Shown piece by piece: positions 27,106 to 38,974 of a DNA stretch of 64,000 nt; position 1 is the stretch's first letter; each line of letters begins with the position of its first letter. The stretch is taken from assembly GCF_019880585.1 (NCBI RefSeq), contig NZ_JAINVV010000012.1:62001-126000 (forward strand), given 5' to 3'. This DNA comes from Sphingomonas colocasiae. GTDB taxonomy: Bacteria; Pseudomonadota; Alphaproteobacteria; Sphingomonadales; Sphingomonadaceae. The translations under genes were made by a program, and so were the position numbers. Below the pieces are notes generated by a model. That model searched no databases. It saw nothing but the letters and a program-made list of their open reading frames with translations, and was not told the DNA's origin.

Positions 27106-27975
27106 CTAGAGCATGCGGTAATCGTCGGGAAACCGACCCGCGCGCATCGCTTCGACCAGCGCCGCCGCGTCCGTCCCGCCCGCGCGCAGATCGGCGATCG
27201 CCGGTGCGCCATTGCGCTTGGCCAGCCGCTCGCCGGATGCGGTGCCGAGCAGCGGATGATGGATATAGACGGGCGTCGGCAGATCGAGCAGCGCCTGCAA
27301 CAGCCGGTGGACATGCGTCGCCTCCAGCAGGTCGCGGCCGCGCACGACATGGCTGATCGCCTGCGCGGCATCGTCGATCGTGACCGCGAGATGATAGGAG
27401 ACCGGCGCATCCTTGCGCGCCAGCACCACGTCGCCATGCGCCGCCGGGCTTGCCGGATGCGCCGCGCCGTCGCCGTCGATCCAGAGAAGCGGCCCGGCCT
27501 CGTCGATCGCGGGCGCCATGGCGAGCCGCCAGCAATGCGGTTCCGCCGCCATCCGGCGCATGCGGGTTTCGGGATCGAGTGAACGGCAGGTGCCGGGGTA
27601 GACCGGCCCATCCGGGCCATGCGGCGCGCTGGCGCTCGCCGCGATGTCCTTGCGCGTGCAGAAACAGGGATAAGCGAGGCCGCGCCGCTTCAGATCCTCC
27701 AGCGCCATCGCATAAAGCGCCGTCCGCTCGGACTGGAAGACGATTTCCCCTTCCCAGTCGAGCCCAAGCCACAGCAGATCCTCGATGATGCCCGAAACAT
27801 GCTCGGGCCGCGCGCGGCCGGGGTCGATATCCTCGATCCGCAGCAGGAAATGGCCGCCCCGCGCCGTCGCGAAGTCATGCGCGCACAGCGCCGACCAGGC
27901 ATGGCCGAGATGCAACCGGCCGGTTGGCGACGGCGCGAAGCGGGTGGCGATCTCGGTCAAGCGTCGATCGTCCAA
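27106..27975 (-). CDS. gluQ: Glutamyl-Q tRNA(Asp) synthetase
   Basis: Attaches glutamate to queuosine at the wobble base of tRNA-Asp. The 289-aa protein is a truncated GluRS lacking the anticodon-binding domain. HIGH motif: RFAPSPTGRLHLGHAWSAL (11-29). The KMSKS position is RLAKRNG near 253, a degenerate form typical for GluQRS. A zinc-like CFCTRKD is near 104. Queuosine synthesis gene queG is elsewhere in this window. Convergent/divergent neighbours are the HIG1 gene and the HNH gene. Confidence 0.9.
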   Translation of the reverse strand: MDDRRLTEIATRFAPSPTGRLHLGHAWSALCAHDFATARGGHFLLRIEDIDPGRARPEHVSGIIEDLLWLGLDWEGEIVFQSERTALYAMALEDLKRRGLAYPCFCTRKDIAASASAPHGPDGPVYPGTCRSLDPETRMRRMAAEPHCWRLAMAPAIDEAGPLLWIDGDGAAHPASPAAHGDVVLARKDAPVSYHLAVTIDDAAQAISHVVRGRDLLEATHVHRLLQALLDLPTPVYIHHPLLGTASGERLAKRNGAPAIADLRAGGTDAAALVEAMRAGRFPDDYRML

Positions 27976-28070
27976 TTTGGCTCTTGACCACGAGTCGCGG
28001 GAAATGCTGTCATGACGGCGTCATCATTTTACCTGATTGGGACGATGGCAATGGGGGAGCGTGTGGCGTC

Positions 28071-28637
28071 ATGTACCATCCCGACCTGATCCGACACCCG
28101 GACAGCTGTCCAGCGCTTGTGCTCAACGCGGACTATAAACCGCTGTCCTATTATCCGCTGTCGCTCTGGCCGTGGCAAACCGCCGTGAAGGCGGTGTTCC
28201 TCGATCGCGTCGCGATCATCGACGAATATCAGCGCGAGGTGCGAAGTCCCACCAGCGCGATGCGGCTGCCCTCCGTCATCGCGCTCAAACAATATGTGAA
28301 GCCGTCCGAACACCCCGCTTTCACCCGCTTCAACCTGTTCCTGCGCGATCGCTTCCAGTGCCAGTATTGCGGCGTCTCGAGCGACCTGACCTTCGATCAT
28401 GTGATCCCCCGCGCGCAGGGCGGCCGCACCACCTGGGAAAATGTCGCCACCGCCTGTGCACCCTGCAACCTGAAGAAGGGCGGGCGCACCCCGCGCCAGG
28501 CGGGCATGCAGCTCCATATCGCGCCGATCCGGCCGACAAGCTGGCAGCTTCAGGAACATGGCCGCGCCTTCCCGCCCAATTATCTCCATGAAAGCTGGCG
28601 CGACTGGCTCTATTGGGACATCGAACTGCTCGCCTGA
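28071..28637 (+). CDS. HNH endonuclease family protein
   Basis: 188-aa protein with an HNH domain in the C-terminal half. RDRFQCQYCGVSSDLTFDHVIPRAQGG (two CxxC/DH elements; residues about 85-112) and CAPCNLKKGGRTP form the zinc-supported catalytic site. The N-terminal half (VLNADYKPLSYYPLSLWPWQTAVK) is conserved in a widespread group of bacterial HNH proteins of unknown target. The ATG at 28071 is chosen, with a GGGGGAG ribosome-binding site 11 bases upstream. Confidence 0.85.
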   Translation: MYHPDLIRHPDSCPALVLNADYKPLSYYPLSLWPWQTAVKAVFLDRVAIIDEYQREVRSPTSAMRLPSVIALKQYVKPSEHPAFTRFNLFLRDRFQCQYCGVSSDLTFDHVIPRAQGGRTTWENVATACAPCNLKKGGRTPRQAGMQLHIAPIRPTSWQLQEHGRAFPPNYLHESWRDWLYWDIELLA

Positions 28638-28703
28638 GCGGCACATATATTGTTTGATTATAATAATTGAACAATCAATAATATAATTTCACAATTAGAT
28701 CGC

Positions 28704-28755
28704 ATTGCAGTGCCGCAATGATATTGACGCCGAACGTGTTGCGGTGCAGCAACAC
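28704..28755 (+). promoter_or_regulatory. Two dyad-symmetric sites upstream of ppc
   Basis: Two similar inverted repeats lie in the AT-rich gap before ppc. The first pairs ATTGC with GCAAT (28704-28719), and the second pairs GTGTTGC with GCAACAC (28736-28755). Both contain the core TTGC-N-GTGC-N-GCAA and their centres are 34 bp apart, about three helical turns. The pattern resembles TGC-rich operators of PhaR-type carbon-flow regulators in alphaproteobacteria, though the regulator cannot be identified from the sequence. Confidence 0.45.
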
Positions 28756-28758
28756 GCC

Positions 28759-31431
<2,673 letters not shown>

Positions 31432-31497
31432 AGCGGGAAAGCCGGAGCGGGCAGCATAAGATCCGGGTCGCGCAGCCCGATCCGGATGTTTGCGATC

Positions 31498-31560
31498 GCA
31501 TCGCATTGCGGAAAACCTCCCACCGCCTTCGCGAAGCCAGCTTTTCCGCGCGATGCTCTA
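31498..31560. repeat. REP-like palindrome, copy 1
   Basis: Inverted arms GCATCGCATTGCGGAAAA (31498-31515) and TTTTCCGCGCGATGC (31542-31556) end in TCTA. The same family occurs at 39794 and 40431. The TCTA end holds the stop codon of the DUF2807 gene on the minus strand. Confidence 0.75.
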
Positions 31561-32271
31561 TTTCTTCGCCGCGCCGCAATAGACCTGCCCCGATCCCAGC
31601 GCGGTCACCGTACAGGCAGGCGCGCCCGCGATGCGGACTTCGCCGGAACCCGTCGCCTTCACCGTCGCGCTGTTCCGGGCGCCGAGCGCAACGGTACCGG
31701 CGCTCTCGCTGCTGACATTGAGATCGTTGGCGACGAGCGCCGCCCCATCGATCGACGCTGAACCACGCACAATGGCGCTCGCGGATTTGACCGCGCCGGC
31801 AATCGCGATCGCGCCCGATCCGAGCAATGTCATGTCGAGCCGATCGGCTTCCGTCCGCCCTATCTTCAGTTGCCCCGAACCTTCGACGCCAAGCTGGACA
31901 CGAGCCCCTCGAATCCGGTCGATCGAGATCGAACCGCTGCCACTGACCGACGCAGCCCGCAATTCGCCGGTGGTGACGCGGATCGTGACCGGTCCGGCCT
32001 TGTCCTCGCCCGGCCAACCGCCGGTCCAGCCGGTGCGGTTCGTGCGGATCGTCAGCGACGTACCCTGCACGTTCACCGTGATCCGATCGAGCGCTTCGCG
32101 CGATCCGGACAGTCGCGCGGAAGCGCCGCGACCGGTGATCACCTCCACCCGATACGGCCCGTCGATATGAATGCGATCGAAACTGGTGACGGTTTCGACG
32201 CGCTCGGCGGCGGTCAGCGGCGTCGCCGGCGCGAGGAGCATGAAGGCGACCGCGAATTGCCGGATGTTCAT
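31558..32271 (-). CDS. DUF2807 (head-GIN domain) exported protein
   Basis: 237-aa protein with a signal peptide (MNIRQFAVAFMLLAPATPLTAA) followed by a DUF2807 right-handed beta-helix. Repeats of the form SVSGSGSISID, GVEGSGQLKIG and LLGSGAIAIAG run from about residue 105 onward. It is likely a periplasmic or surface beta-helix protein; its function is not known. It is adjacent to a second DUF2807 gene (tandem paralogs). Its stop lies in REP copy 1. Confidence 0.85.
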   Translation of the reverse strand: MNIRQFAVAFMLLAPATPLTAAERVETVTSFDRIHIDGPYRVEVITGRGASARLSGSREALDRITVNVQGTSLTIRTNRTGWTGGWPGEDKAGPVTIRVTTGELRAASVSGSGSISIDRIRGARVQLGVEGSGQLKIGRTEADRLDMTLLGSGAIAIAGAVKSASAIVRGSASIDGAALVANDLNVSSESAGTVALGARNSATVKATGSGEVRIAGAPACTVTALGSGQVYCGAAKK

Positions 32272-32312
32272 GCCCGCACCATGGCGGCGCAGCCGCTGGC
32301 GGGCAAGCAGGC

Positions 32313-33065
32313 TTATTGCTTGGGAGTCGATGGTGCGCCCGGCGTGCAGCGGACGTCGCCCGACCCCATTTTCGAAACCTTGCACTGGGCGTCGCCGATG
32401 ATGTCGACATCGCCCGAACCGAGGATCGAAACGGCGGCGCGTTCGGAGACTCCGGCTTTCACGTCGCCCGATCCGGCGATCGAGATGTCGGCGGTGCGCG
32501 ATGCGAGCCCGGCCGCATCGACATTGCCCGATCCCGCGATCGACATATCGGCATCGGTCGCCGTACCGGCGGCGAAATTGGCGTTGCCCGATCCCGCGAT
32601 CGAGACATTCAGGCGATCGGCCTTGAGCGCGCCCACCTTGAGCGAGCCGGAGCCCGCGACCGACGCGCTGAATTTCGGCGCTTCGGCATGGTCGACATCC
32701 ATGTCACCCGATCCTGCGACCGACGCGCCGGTCAACACCGGCAGCGTGACGGTGACGACGGCGCCCGAATTGTTGCCCCAGTTGAAATGGACGCCGTTGC
32801 GGCGTTTGCGACCGATACGGAGATCGCCATCGACCACTTCGATCTCCAGACGATCGAGGATCGCGATGTCGCCCACCGCCTTGACCGACATCGCCTTGCC
32901 GACCTGGACGATCACATTGTCCGGTCCGCTGAGCGAGACCGACTCGAAACCCTTCACGTCGAAACTGCGCGAACCCGAAACGCCGCTCAGCTTGCCCGCG
33001 CCGTCATCGGCGGATGCCGAGCAGGCCGTGGCGAAGGCGAGGATCGGAAAGGCGAGATAGCGCAT
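32313..33065 (-). CDS. DUF2807 lipoprotein
   Basis: 250-aa paralog with a lipobox (LAFATAC, cysteine near residue 15), so it should be lipid-anchored. The DUF2807 beta-helix contains short imperfect repeats SVAGSGDMDVD, SVAGSGSLKVG, SIAGSGNANF, SIAGSGNVDA, SIAGSGDVKAG and SILGSGDVDII, one repeat about every 20 residues. The C-terminus has two cysteines (CKVSKMGSGDVRC), as in its neighbour. Probably a duplication of the downstream gene. Confidence 0.85.
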   Translation of the reverse strand: MRYLAFPILAFATACSASADDGAGKLSGVSGSRSFDVKGFESVSLSGPDNVIVQVGKAMSVKAVGDIAILDRLEIEVVDGDLRIGRKRRNGVHFNWGNNSGAVVTVTLPVLTGASVAGSGDMDVDHAEAPKFSASVAGSGSLKVGALKADRLNVSIAGSGNANFAAGTATDADMSIAGSGNVDAAGLASRTADISIAGSGDVKAGVSERAAVSILGSGDVDIIGDAQCKVSKMGSGDVRCTPGAPSTPKQ

Positions 33066-33131
33066 GGCATCGGCTCCTACTGTATTGTGTTAATAATACA
33101 GCTCGGCGCGATCGGTGGCAAGCGCAAAAGA

Positions 33132-33160
33132 AAAGGCGGCCCGAAGACCGCCTTTCCCGT
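33132..33160 (-). terminator. Rho-independent terminator of carD
   Basis: On the minus strand, AAAGGCGG and CCGCCTTT pair around an 8-base loop TCTTCGGG, followed by a T-rich tail (TTCTTTT). It is 33 bp after the carD stop. Confidence 0.75.
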
Positions 33161-33187
33161 TTCTCGAAAGCAATGCTCGAGGGAGCC

Positions 33188-33718
33188 TTACTCGCCCTTG
33201 TCCTTGTTATGGATCAGCGCGGCCTTGTTGAGGATCTCGAGGATCTTCTGCTGCGCGCCAGGCTCGTCGGTTTCTTCCATCGCGGCCAGTTCGCGCGCCA
33301 GGCGGCTGGTGGCGGCTTCGAAGATCTGGCGCTCGGAATAGCTCTGCTCGGGCTGATCGTCGGCGCGGAACAGGTCGCGCACCACTTCGGCGATCGAGAC
33401 GAGATCGCCCGAGTTGATCTTCGCTTCATATTCCTGCGCGCGACGCGACCACATGGTGCGCTTGATCTTCGGCTTGCCCTTCAGCGTGTCGAGCGCTTCC
33501 TTCAGCGTCTTGTCCGAAGACAGTTTGCGCATGCCGACACTCTCGGCCTTGTTGGTGGGCACGCGGAGCGTCATCCGCTCCTTTTCGAAACGCAGCACAT
33601 AAAGTTCGAGCTGCATGCCCGCGATGTCGGTGCTCTGCAATTCGATGACACGGCCGACACCGTGCTTGGGATAAACGACATAATCGCCAACGTCGAAGGA
33701 CAAGGCCTTGGATGCCAT
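33188..33718 (-). CDS. carD: CarD/CdnL-type transcription regulator
   Basis: 176-aa RNA polymerase-binding protein. The N-terminal Tudor-like domain (VGDYVVYPKHGVGRVIEL, residues 10-28) contacts the RNAP beta subunit; the helical C-terminal domain (about 70-165) touches promoter DNA and contains the MWSRRAQEYEAKI segment with the conserved tryptophan. In alphaproteobacteria it stabilises open complexes at rRNA and growth genes. Neighbouring fdxA and S4 genes match the usual gene order. Confidence 0.92.
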   Translation of the reverse strand: MASKALSFDVGDYVVYPKHGVGRVIELQSTDIAGMQLELYVLRFEKERMTLRVPTNKAESVGMRKLSSDKTLKEALDTLKGKPKIKRTMWSRRAQEYEAKINSGDLVSIAEVVRDLFRADDQPEQSYSERQIFEAATSRLARELAAMEETDEPGAQQKILEILNKAALIHNKDKGE

Positions 33719-34001
33719 GCTTTACAACCTTTCCGTGGAATACCGCCGATATGGTGATGCCGGCCCGCTGTTAAAGCCAGTGGCCGGTCCAATCGGGGCT
33801 TGCAGGTGGTGAGTCTCCTCTAGCGGCGCGGTGACCCCGCGCGCTCACAGTGAGTCTCTTTAACAGAGTCGCAACAAAAATGCCAGCCCGCAGTCTTTTG
33901 TTGCGAAATTGTAATCGGCAGCGACCGGCCGGCTCAGAATCCGGCCGGCTCCGGCAAGACGGGATTACTTGCTGGCGATTATGCGCCGAGGATCGGCGAC
34001 C
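33719..34001. other. 283-bp intergenic region between carD and fdxA
   Basis: This gap holds the carD leader and presumed promoter on the minus strand. A perfect 8-bp hairpin CCGGCCGG/CCGGCCGG (33925-33948, loop CTCAGAAT) lies about 55 bp after the fdxA stop and could end fdxA transcription, though without a T-tract. I see no small gene here. Confidence 0.45.
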
Positions 34002-34343
34002 TCAGTCGCCGGCGCCGGGCTCAGGCGAGAAATACTTGTCGTACTTGCCTTCTTCGCCCTTGTGTTCGTCGGCGTCGGCAGGCGTCTGATCGGCCTTGCG
34101 CGTGACATTGGGCCATTGCGACGAGAAGGTCGCATTGAGCTCCAGCCACTGTTCCAGGCCGTTCTCGGTATCCGGCAGAATCGCTTCGGCGGGGCATTCG
34201 GGCTCGCAAACGCCGCAATCGATGCACTCGCTGGGATTGATCACCAGCATATTCTCGCCCTCGTAGAAGCAATCCACGGGGCACACCTCCACGCAATCCA
34301 TATATTTGCAGCGGATGCAGGCATCGGTGACGACGTAAGTCAT
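34002..34343 (-). CDS. fdxA: Ferredoxin FdxA (7Fe-8S type)
   Basis: 113-aa ferredoxin. It carries [18 protein letters not shown] (3Fe-4S plus extra cysteine, residues 9-26) and [15 protein letters not shown] (4Fe-4S, residues 40-54). The C-terminal extension ([18 protein letters not shown]) is standard for alphaproteobacterial FdxA. It transfers electrons at low potential; the partner is unknown. It lies after the S4-domain gene in a conserved block. Confidence 0.93.
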   Translation of the reverse strand: MTYVVTDACIRCKYMDCVEVCPVDCFYEGENMLVINPSECIDCGVCEPECPAEAILPDTENGLEQWLELNATFSSQWPNVTRKADQTPADADEHKGEEGKYDKYFSPEPGAGD

Positions 34344-34370
34344 GGAATAGCTCCCTCCAATTCGGCCCTG

Positions 34371-34709
34371 CTATGGATGCGATTCGTCCGCGTCAATATT
34401 CCCCGCACTGCTGCAAGTCGTTCTCATTTCGGGAGCCGCGGCAAGGTCGGTGTAGCAGGCCTGCGCTTCGGGCGCGGGTCCACGCCGCACGGGCAGCCTG
34501 TCGATCCGGATCGCCCGGACGCGGCCTTGGACGAACAGGCTGACGACATTGCCCACGCGCACGGGCGCATGCGCCCGCTCGATGCGGCGTCCGTCGACGC
34601 GGATATGCCCCTCCTCGCACAGCGCCTGGGCCTGGCTGCGCGTCTTGGTCAGCCGCGTGAACCACAGGAAGCGATCGATACGCTGACTGCTCCCCGCATC
34701 AGCGGCCAT
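34371..34709 (-). CDS. S4 domain RNA-binding protein (Hsp15-like)
   Basis: 112-aa protein. The S4 fold is IDRFLWFTRLTKTRSQAQALCEEGHIRVDG (residues about 10-40), then VRVGNVVSL. Hsp15 family proteins bind stalled 50S subunits that carry nascent chains. The ATG at 34709 overlaps the end of the helicase gene by 11 bp; the longer reading from 34823 lies in the helicase frame shadow and is rejected. Confidence 0.85.
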   Translation of the reverse strand: MAADAGSSQRIDRFLWFTRLTKTRSQAQALCEEGHIRVDGRRIERAHAPVRVGNVVSLFVQGRVRAIRIDRLPVRRGPAPEAQACYTDLAAAPEMRTTCSSAGNIDADESHP

Positions 34710-37185
34710 GCGCGACCAGCCTTTCCAGATCGGCGAAAGCGCTGCCGGGACGTACCGCACGCACCGTTCGCGGCTTGACCCGGCCGCGATAGCGCCAGGC
34801 CTGCTCGTGCGCCTCGAATCCAAGCAGGCGCATCAATCGCGCCAGCGCGTCCGCGCCCAGCCCCATCGACACCGCCAGCGACGGATCGGGCACGAAGGGG
34901 CGTCGGCCATCGCGCGCGTCGTGCGCCGCGCGGGCGATCCGCTCGACCAGGTCGACGCGGAGCGCCTGGCTGCCCAGCATCCGAAAATCCGATCCGGGCG
35001 ATGGCGCCGCGACGACCGCCGCCCCCGGCGGGGCGGTCAGCGGCATCGCCGCTTCCGCGCGAATCGCGGCCAGGGCGGCACGCCAGCGCATCGCTTCCGG
35101 CTTCAGCAGTTGCGCATGAAACAGGTCGAGCGCGCCGATGGTCAAGCCCAGCCTGCGCGCGCCATGACGCCCGGCCTTGTCGAGCGCGCCGAGCGCAGTT
35201 TCGAGCGCCGCCCGCTCGATCACGCCGCCCGCCTCGGCCAATGGCGCGAGCAGCGCGCGCAACGGCGGCGGCGTCGCCGGATCGGCGGCGGCCGCCGTCA
35301 TCCGCACAAGGGGCCGCAGTACATGATCGATCCGCCCGGCCAGCCAGCGATCCAGCCGTGCCGAGACGGCCTTGCGGTCCGCCCCGTCGAGCATGTCGAG
35401 CGCGCGATCCAGCCGGAGCCGCGGCGCGAGCAAGGAACGGCCGGCCTGCGGCTGTGCGACGACATGCCCGTCCCAGACGATCGCCGGCCGCTCGCCGGCG
35501 AGCGTGATCAGGGTCAGCGCGGCATCCGGCGCATCGGCGAGCAAGCGCGCGCGCCGCGCCAGTTCGCGCCCAAGCCGGCGTTCGGCGACGGCGAGCAGCT
35601 TGCGCCGGTCGGCCAGCCGCGCATCGGGCGCCACGCTGAAGCGGAAGCCGACCAGCCGGCCGATCGGTTCGTCATCGACAGACACCTCGCCATCTTCCGC
35701 GATCGTCACCGGCATGGCATCGGGATCGCTGCCGATCTCGCGCATCAGCACCGCCGTCCGTCGATCCACGAAGCGCTGGGTGAGCTTGGCATGCAGCGCG
35801 TCGGACAATTTCTCCTCCACCGCGCGCGTCCGCTCCGCCCAATGCGCGGGATCGGCCAGCCAATCGTTGCGATGCGCGATATAGGCCCAGGTGCGCGCCG
35901 CCGCGATCCGGTCCGCCAGCGTCTCGACATCGCCCTGGATGGTATCGAGCCGGGCGATCTCGTCGGCGAACCAGGATACCGGAACATGGCCGGCGCCTTC
36001 GCTCAGATGCCTGAACACCCGCCCGACCAGCCGCGCATGGTGATCGGCGCCGGTCTTGCGGAAATCGGGCAGGCCGCAGGCGGCCCATAGCCGGCGGACC
36101 AGTGCGGGCGCGCGGACGCGATCGCGCACCCATGGTTCGTCGGCCAGCCGGCGCAATACCGCCAGGTCCACCGCCTCGGGCGCCGCGCGCAACAGCGGCT
36201 CGGTCGGCCGCGTCTCCAGCGCGGCGATCAGCGCGTCGAGGCTCGACAGATCGGGCAGGCCGTCGCGCCAATAGAGATGGTCGAGCGGCGGGAAGCGATG
36301 CTCCTCGATCCGTTCGATCTCCTCGGGGGTGAAGGCGATGCCGCCTTCCTCCGCCCCCAATGTACCGAATGTGCCGTCGCGCTGATGGCGGCCGGCGCGG
36401 CCCGCGATCTGCGCCATTTCGGCAAGCGTCAGCCGCCTGCGGCGATGGCCGTCGAACTTGGCGAGCCCGGCGAACGCGACATGCGCCACATCCATGTTGA
36501 GGCCCATGCCGATCGCGTCTGTCGCGACCAGATAATCGACCTCGCCCGCCTGGAACATCGCGACCTGCGCGTTGCGCGTGCGTGGCGACAAGGCCCCCAT
36601 CACCACCGCCGCACCGCCCTTGGTCCGGCGCAGCATCTCCGCGACGGCATAGACTTCCTCGGCCGAGAAGGCGACGATCGCCGAACGCGGCGGCAGCTTG
36701 GAGAGCTTCTTCGCGCCGGCATAGCTGAGCGTCGAGAAACGCGGGCGGCCGATGATCTCCGCATCGGGCACCAGCGCGCGGATCAGCGGCTTCAGGCTCT
36801 CCGAGCCCAGGATCATCGTTTCCTCGCGTCCCCGCGCGCGCAGCAGCCGATCGGTGAAGACATGGCCGCGCGAGGGATCGGCGCCCAGTTGCGCCTCGTC
36901 GAGCGCGACAAAGGCGACGTCGCGGTCGATCGGCATGCTTTCCGCAGTGCAGAGGAACCAGCGTGCCTTGTCGGGCAGGATCTTCTCCTCGCCCGTGATC
37001 AGCGCCACCTGTTCCCTGCCCTTGATCGCGACGACGCGATCATAGACCTCGCGCGCCAGCAGGCGCAGCGGGAAGCCGATCATGCCGCTGGCATGACCGC
37101 ACATCCGCTCGACGGCGAGATGGGTCTTGCCGGTATTGGTCGGCCCGAGAATGGCGGTAACCGGCGAACGCGCGAAACGGCTCAT
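34699..37185 (-). CDS. SUV3-like/DEAD-box-related helicase
   Basis: 828-aa superfamily 2 helicase. The Walker A motif is LGPTNTGKTHLAVERM near residue 15, and the Walker B-like box is VALDEAQLGADPSRGHVFTDRLL near 97. The conserved helicase C block is ATDAIGMGLNMDVAHVAF near 225, and motif VI is QIAGRAGRHQRDGTFG near 258. The form matches bacterial homologs of mitochondrial SUV3 RNA helicase and is conserved next to fdxA/carD in alphaproteobacteria. The ATG at 37185 is chosen; a GTG at 37224 is possible. Confidence 0.87.
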   Translation of the reverse strand: MSRFARSPVTAILGPTNTGKTHLAVERMCGHASGMIGFPLRLLAREVYDRVVAIKGREQVALITGEEKILPDKARWFLCTAESMPIDRDVAFVALDEAQLGADPSRGHVFTDRLLRARGREETMILGSESLKPLIRALVPDAEIIGRPRFSTLSYAGAKKLSKLPPRSAIVAFSAEEVYAVAEMLRRTKGGAAVVMGALSPRTRNAQVAMFQAGEVDYLVATDAIGMGLNMDVAHVAFAGLAKFDGHRRRRLTLAEMAQIAGRAGRHQRDGTFGTLGAEEGGIAFTPEEIERIEEHRFPPLDHLYWRDGLPDLSSLDALIAALETRPTEPLLRAAPEAVDLAVLRRLADEPWVRDRVRAPALVRRLWAACGLPDFRKTGADHHARLVGRVFRHLSEGAGHVPVSWFADEIARLDTIQGDVETLADRIAAARTWAYIAHRNDWLADPAHWAERTRAVEEKLSDALHAKLTQRFVDRRTAVLMREIGSDPDAMPVTIAEDGEVSVDDEPIGRLVGFRFSVAPDARLADRRKLLAVAERRLGRELARRARLLADAPDAALTLITLAGERPAIVWDGHVVAQPQAGRSLLAPRLRLDRALDMLDGADRKAVSARLDRWLAGRIDHVLRPLVRMTAAAADPATPPPLRALLAPLAEAGGVIERAALETALGALDKAGRHGARRLGLTIGALDLFHAQLLKPEAMRWRAALAAIRAEAAMPLTAPPGAAVVAAPSPGSDFRMLGSQALRVDLVERIARAAHDARDGRRPFVPDPSLAVSMGLGADALARLMRLLGFEAHEQAWRYRGRVKPRTVRAVRPGSAFADLERLVAHGR

Positions 37186-37383
37186 ACGGCCAAGATCGGC
37201 AATCACGCGGCTGTGCGCAAGCACCGGCGAGAAAGATTTGCACCCGCCGACCGATCGGCACGGCCCGCCGCACTTCTTGCAGAAACATACCGGCTTAATT
37301 TGACTTTAACCCTCTGCCTTCACAGACATGCTATAGCTCATTGGGAGTCGCGGTGTGCGGGCACCGCTTTTGAGGGGCGCAAC

Positions 37384-38922
37384 TTGTACCAGCGCAACGA
37401 CCATGGTTTCGGTGACGGAGGGCCTGTCGCGGCCCTGACGCTCGACAACGCGCTTTCGGGAACCGCGCTCTCCCGGCCGTTCGGCCGCAAGGCCCAGCCC
37501 GAAGGCCGTTGGAACAAGCTTGAAGCGCGGCTCGCCGATGTCGAGCTGGTTCCCGATCTGGGCGCCGGTATCGGATCGCGCGAATGGTTCCGCGGTCTTG
37601 CCACCTGCGTCGTCTTGATTTCCGCCGCCTGGGCGCTTTCGCCCGGCTTCCGTCCGGTCGCCGGGCTCAGCCCGCAGCCGATGAGCCCGGATAGCTGGGA
37701 CGAAGCCCGCGCCCAGTCGATCGCGCCGCTGGCGCTCGGCGGCGACACCGGGCGCCGCATGTCGTCGACCGACGCGGTCGTTCCGCTGACGAACACGCCC
37801 GAACGCCCATCGATCGATCTTGTCGCGACGCTCGGCCAGGGCGACGGTTTCAAACGCGTGCTCGAACGCGCCGGCATCGCCGAGAACGAAGCCGCCAGGG
37901 TTTCGGACATGGTCGCCGGCGTGGTCGCGTTGGGCGATATCAAGCCGGGCACGCGCATGGATGTGACGCTGGGCCGCCGCGCCAACCGCAACGTCGCCCG
38001 GCCGCTCGACTATCTGGCGTTCCGCGCCCGCTTCGACCTTCGCCTGGAGATTTCGCGCGTCAACGGCGTGCTCGTGCTCAACCGCGTGCCGATCGCCGTC
38101 GACAATACCCCGCTGCGCATCCAGGGCCGCGTGGGCGACAGCCTCTATCGATCCGCGCGCGCGGCCGGCGTACCCGGCAAGGCGGTCGAGGCCTATATCC
38201 GCGCCTTGGCCACCAAGGTTTCGATCGGCGGCGACGTCCGTTCCGACGACCGGTTCGACATCATCGTCGAACAGGCCCGCGCCGAAACCGGCGAGGTCGA
38301 GATCGGCAAGCTGCTTTATGCCGGGCTCGACCAGGGCCGCCGGCGCATCCAGTTGCTCGAATGGACGATCGGCGGACGCACCGAATGGTTCGAGGCGTCG
38401 GGCGTCGGCCAGAAGCGCGGCGTGATGGCGACGCCGGTCGCGGGGCGCATGACCTCCGGCTTCGGCATGCGGCGCCATCCGCTGCTCGGCTATTCGCGCC
38501 TGCACAAGGGCATCGATTTCGGCGCGCCTTCCGGCGCCCCGATCTACGCCGCCACCGACGGCGTCGTTTCCTTCGCCGGTCGCCATGGCGGCCACGGCAA
38601 TTATGTGCGCCTCAACCATGTCGGCGGGCTGGGCACGGGCTATGCGCATATGAGCCGGATCGCCGTGGGCGTCGGCACGCGCGTCCGCCAGGGCCAGGTG
38701 ATCGGCTATGTCGGCTCGACGGGCCTCTCGACCGGTCCGCACCTCCATTACGAACTCTACAAGAACGGCGTCGCGATCAATCCGCGTTCGGTGTCGTTCA
38801 TCCAGACCTCGCTGCTCGCCGGCGCCGATCTCGCTGCCTTCCGCAGCAAGCTCGGCAAGCTGCTTTCGGTGCGCACGGGCGGCGGCAGTGCGCCGCAACC
38901 GGCGCAGGTGGCGGCGCGCTGA
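37384..38922 (+). CDS. M23 family metallopeptidase (LytM-like), TTG start
   Basis: 512-aa envelope protein with one N-terminal membrane span (about residues 78-96, GLATCVVLISAAWALSPGF), a middle OapA/LysM-like region, and a C-terminal M23 domain. The M23 zinc motif HxxxD is HKGIDFG near 377, and the second is HLHYELY near 458. The TTG at 37384 is preceded by a GAGGGG ribosome-binding site at the right distance; the longer open frame upstream is antisense to the helicase. Such proteins cut peptidoglycan cross-links or activate amidases. The H-x-H plus HxxxD set is intact, so it should be catalytic. Confidence 0.9.
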   Translation: MYQRNDHGFGDGGPVAALTLDNALSGTALSRPFGRKAQPEGRWNKLEARLADVELVPDLGAGIGSREWFRGLATCVVLISAAWALSPGFRPVAGLSPQPMSPDSWDEARAQSIAPLALGGDTGRRMSSTDAVVPLTNTPERPSIDLVATLGQGDGFKRVLERAGIAENEAARVSDMVAGVVALGDIKPGTRMDVTLGRRANRNVARPLDYLAFRARFDLRLEISRVNGVLVLNRVPIAVDNTPLRIQGRVGDSLYRSARAAGVPGKAVEAYIRALATKVSIGGDVRSDDRFDIIVEQARAETGEVEIGKLLYAGLDQGRRRIQLLEWTIGGRTEWFEASGVGQKRGVMATPVAGRMTSGFGMRRHPLLGYSRLHKGIDFGAPSGAPIYAATDGVVSFAGRHGGHGNYVRLNHVGGLGTGYAHMSRIAVGVGTRVRQGQVIGYVGSTGLSTGPHLHYELYKNGVAINPRSVSFIQTSLLAGADLAAFRSKLGKLLSVRTGGGSAPQPAQVAAR

Positions 38923-38974
38923 ATCCGCTCCGGCGGGAATGACAGCGCGCCGAAATTCGCCTATCGGCCTCGCC

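Noticed and set aside
37300-37340. TTGACT and TATAGC as promoter of the M23 peptidase
   Set aside because: The spacing between the two boxes is 26 bp, too long for a sigma70 promoter.
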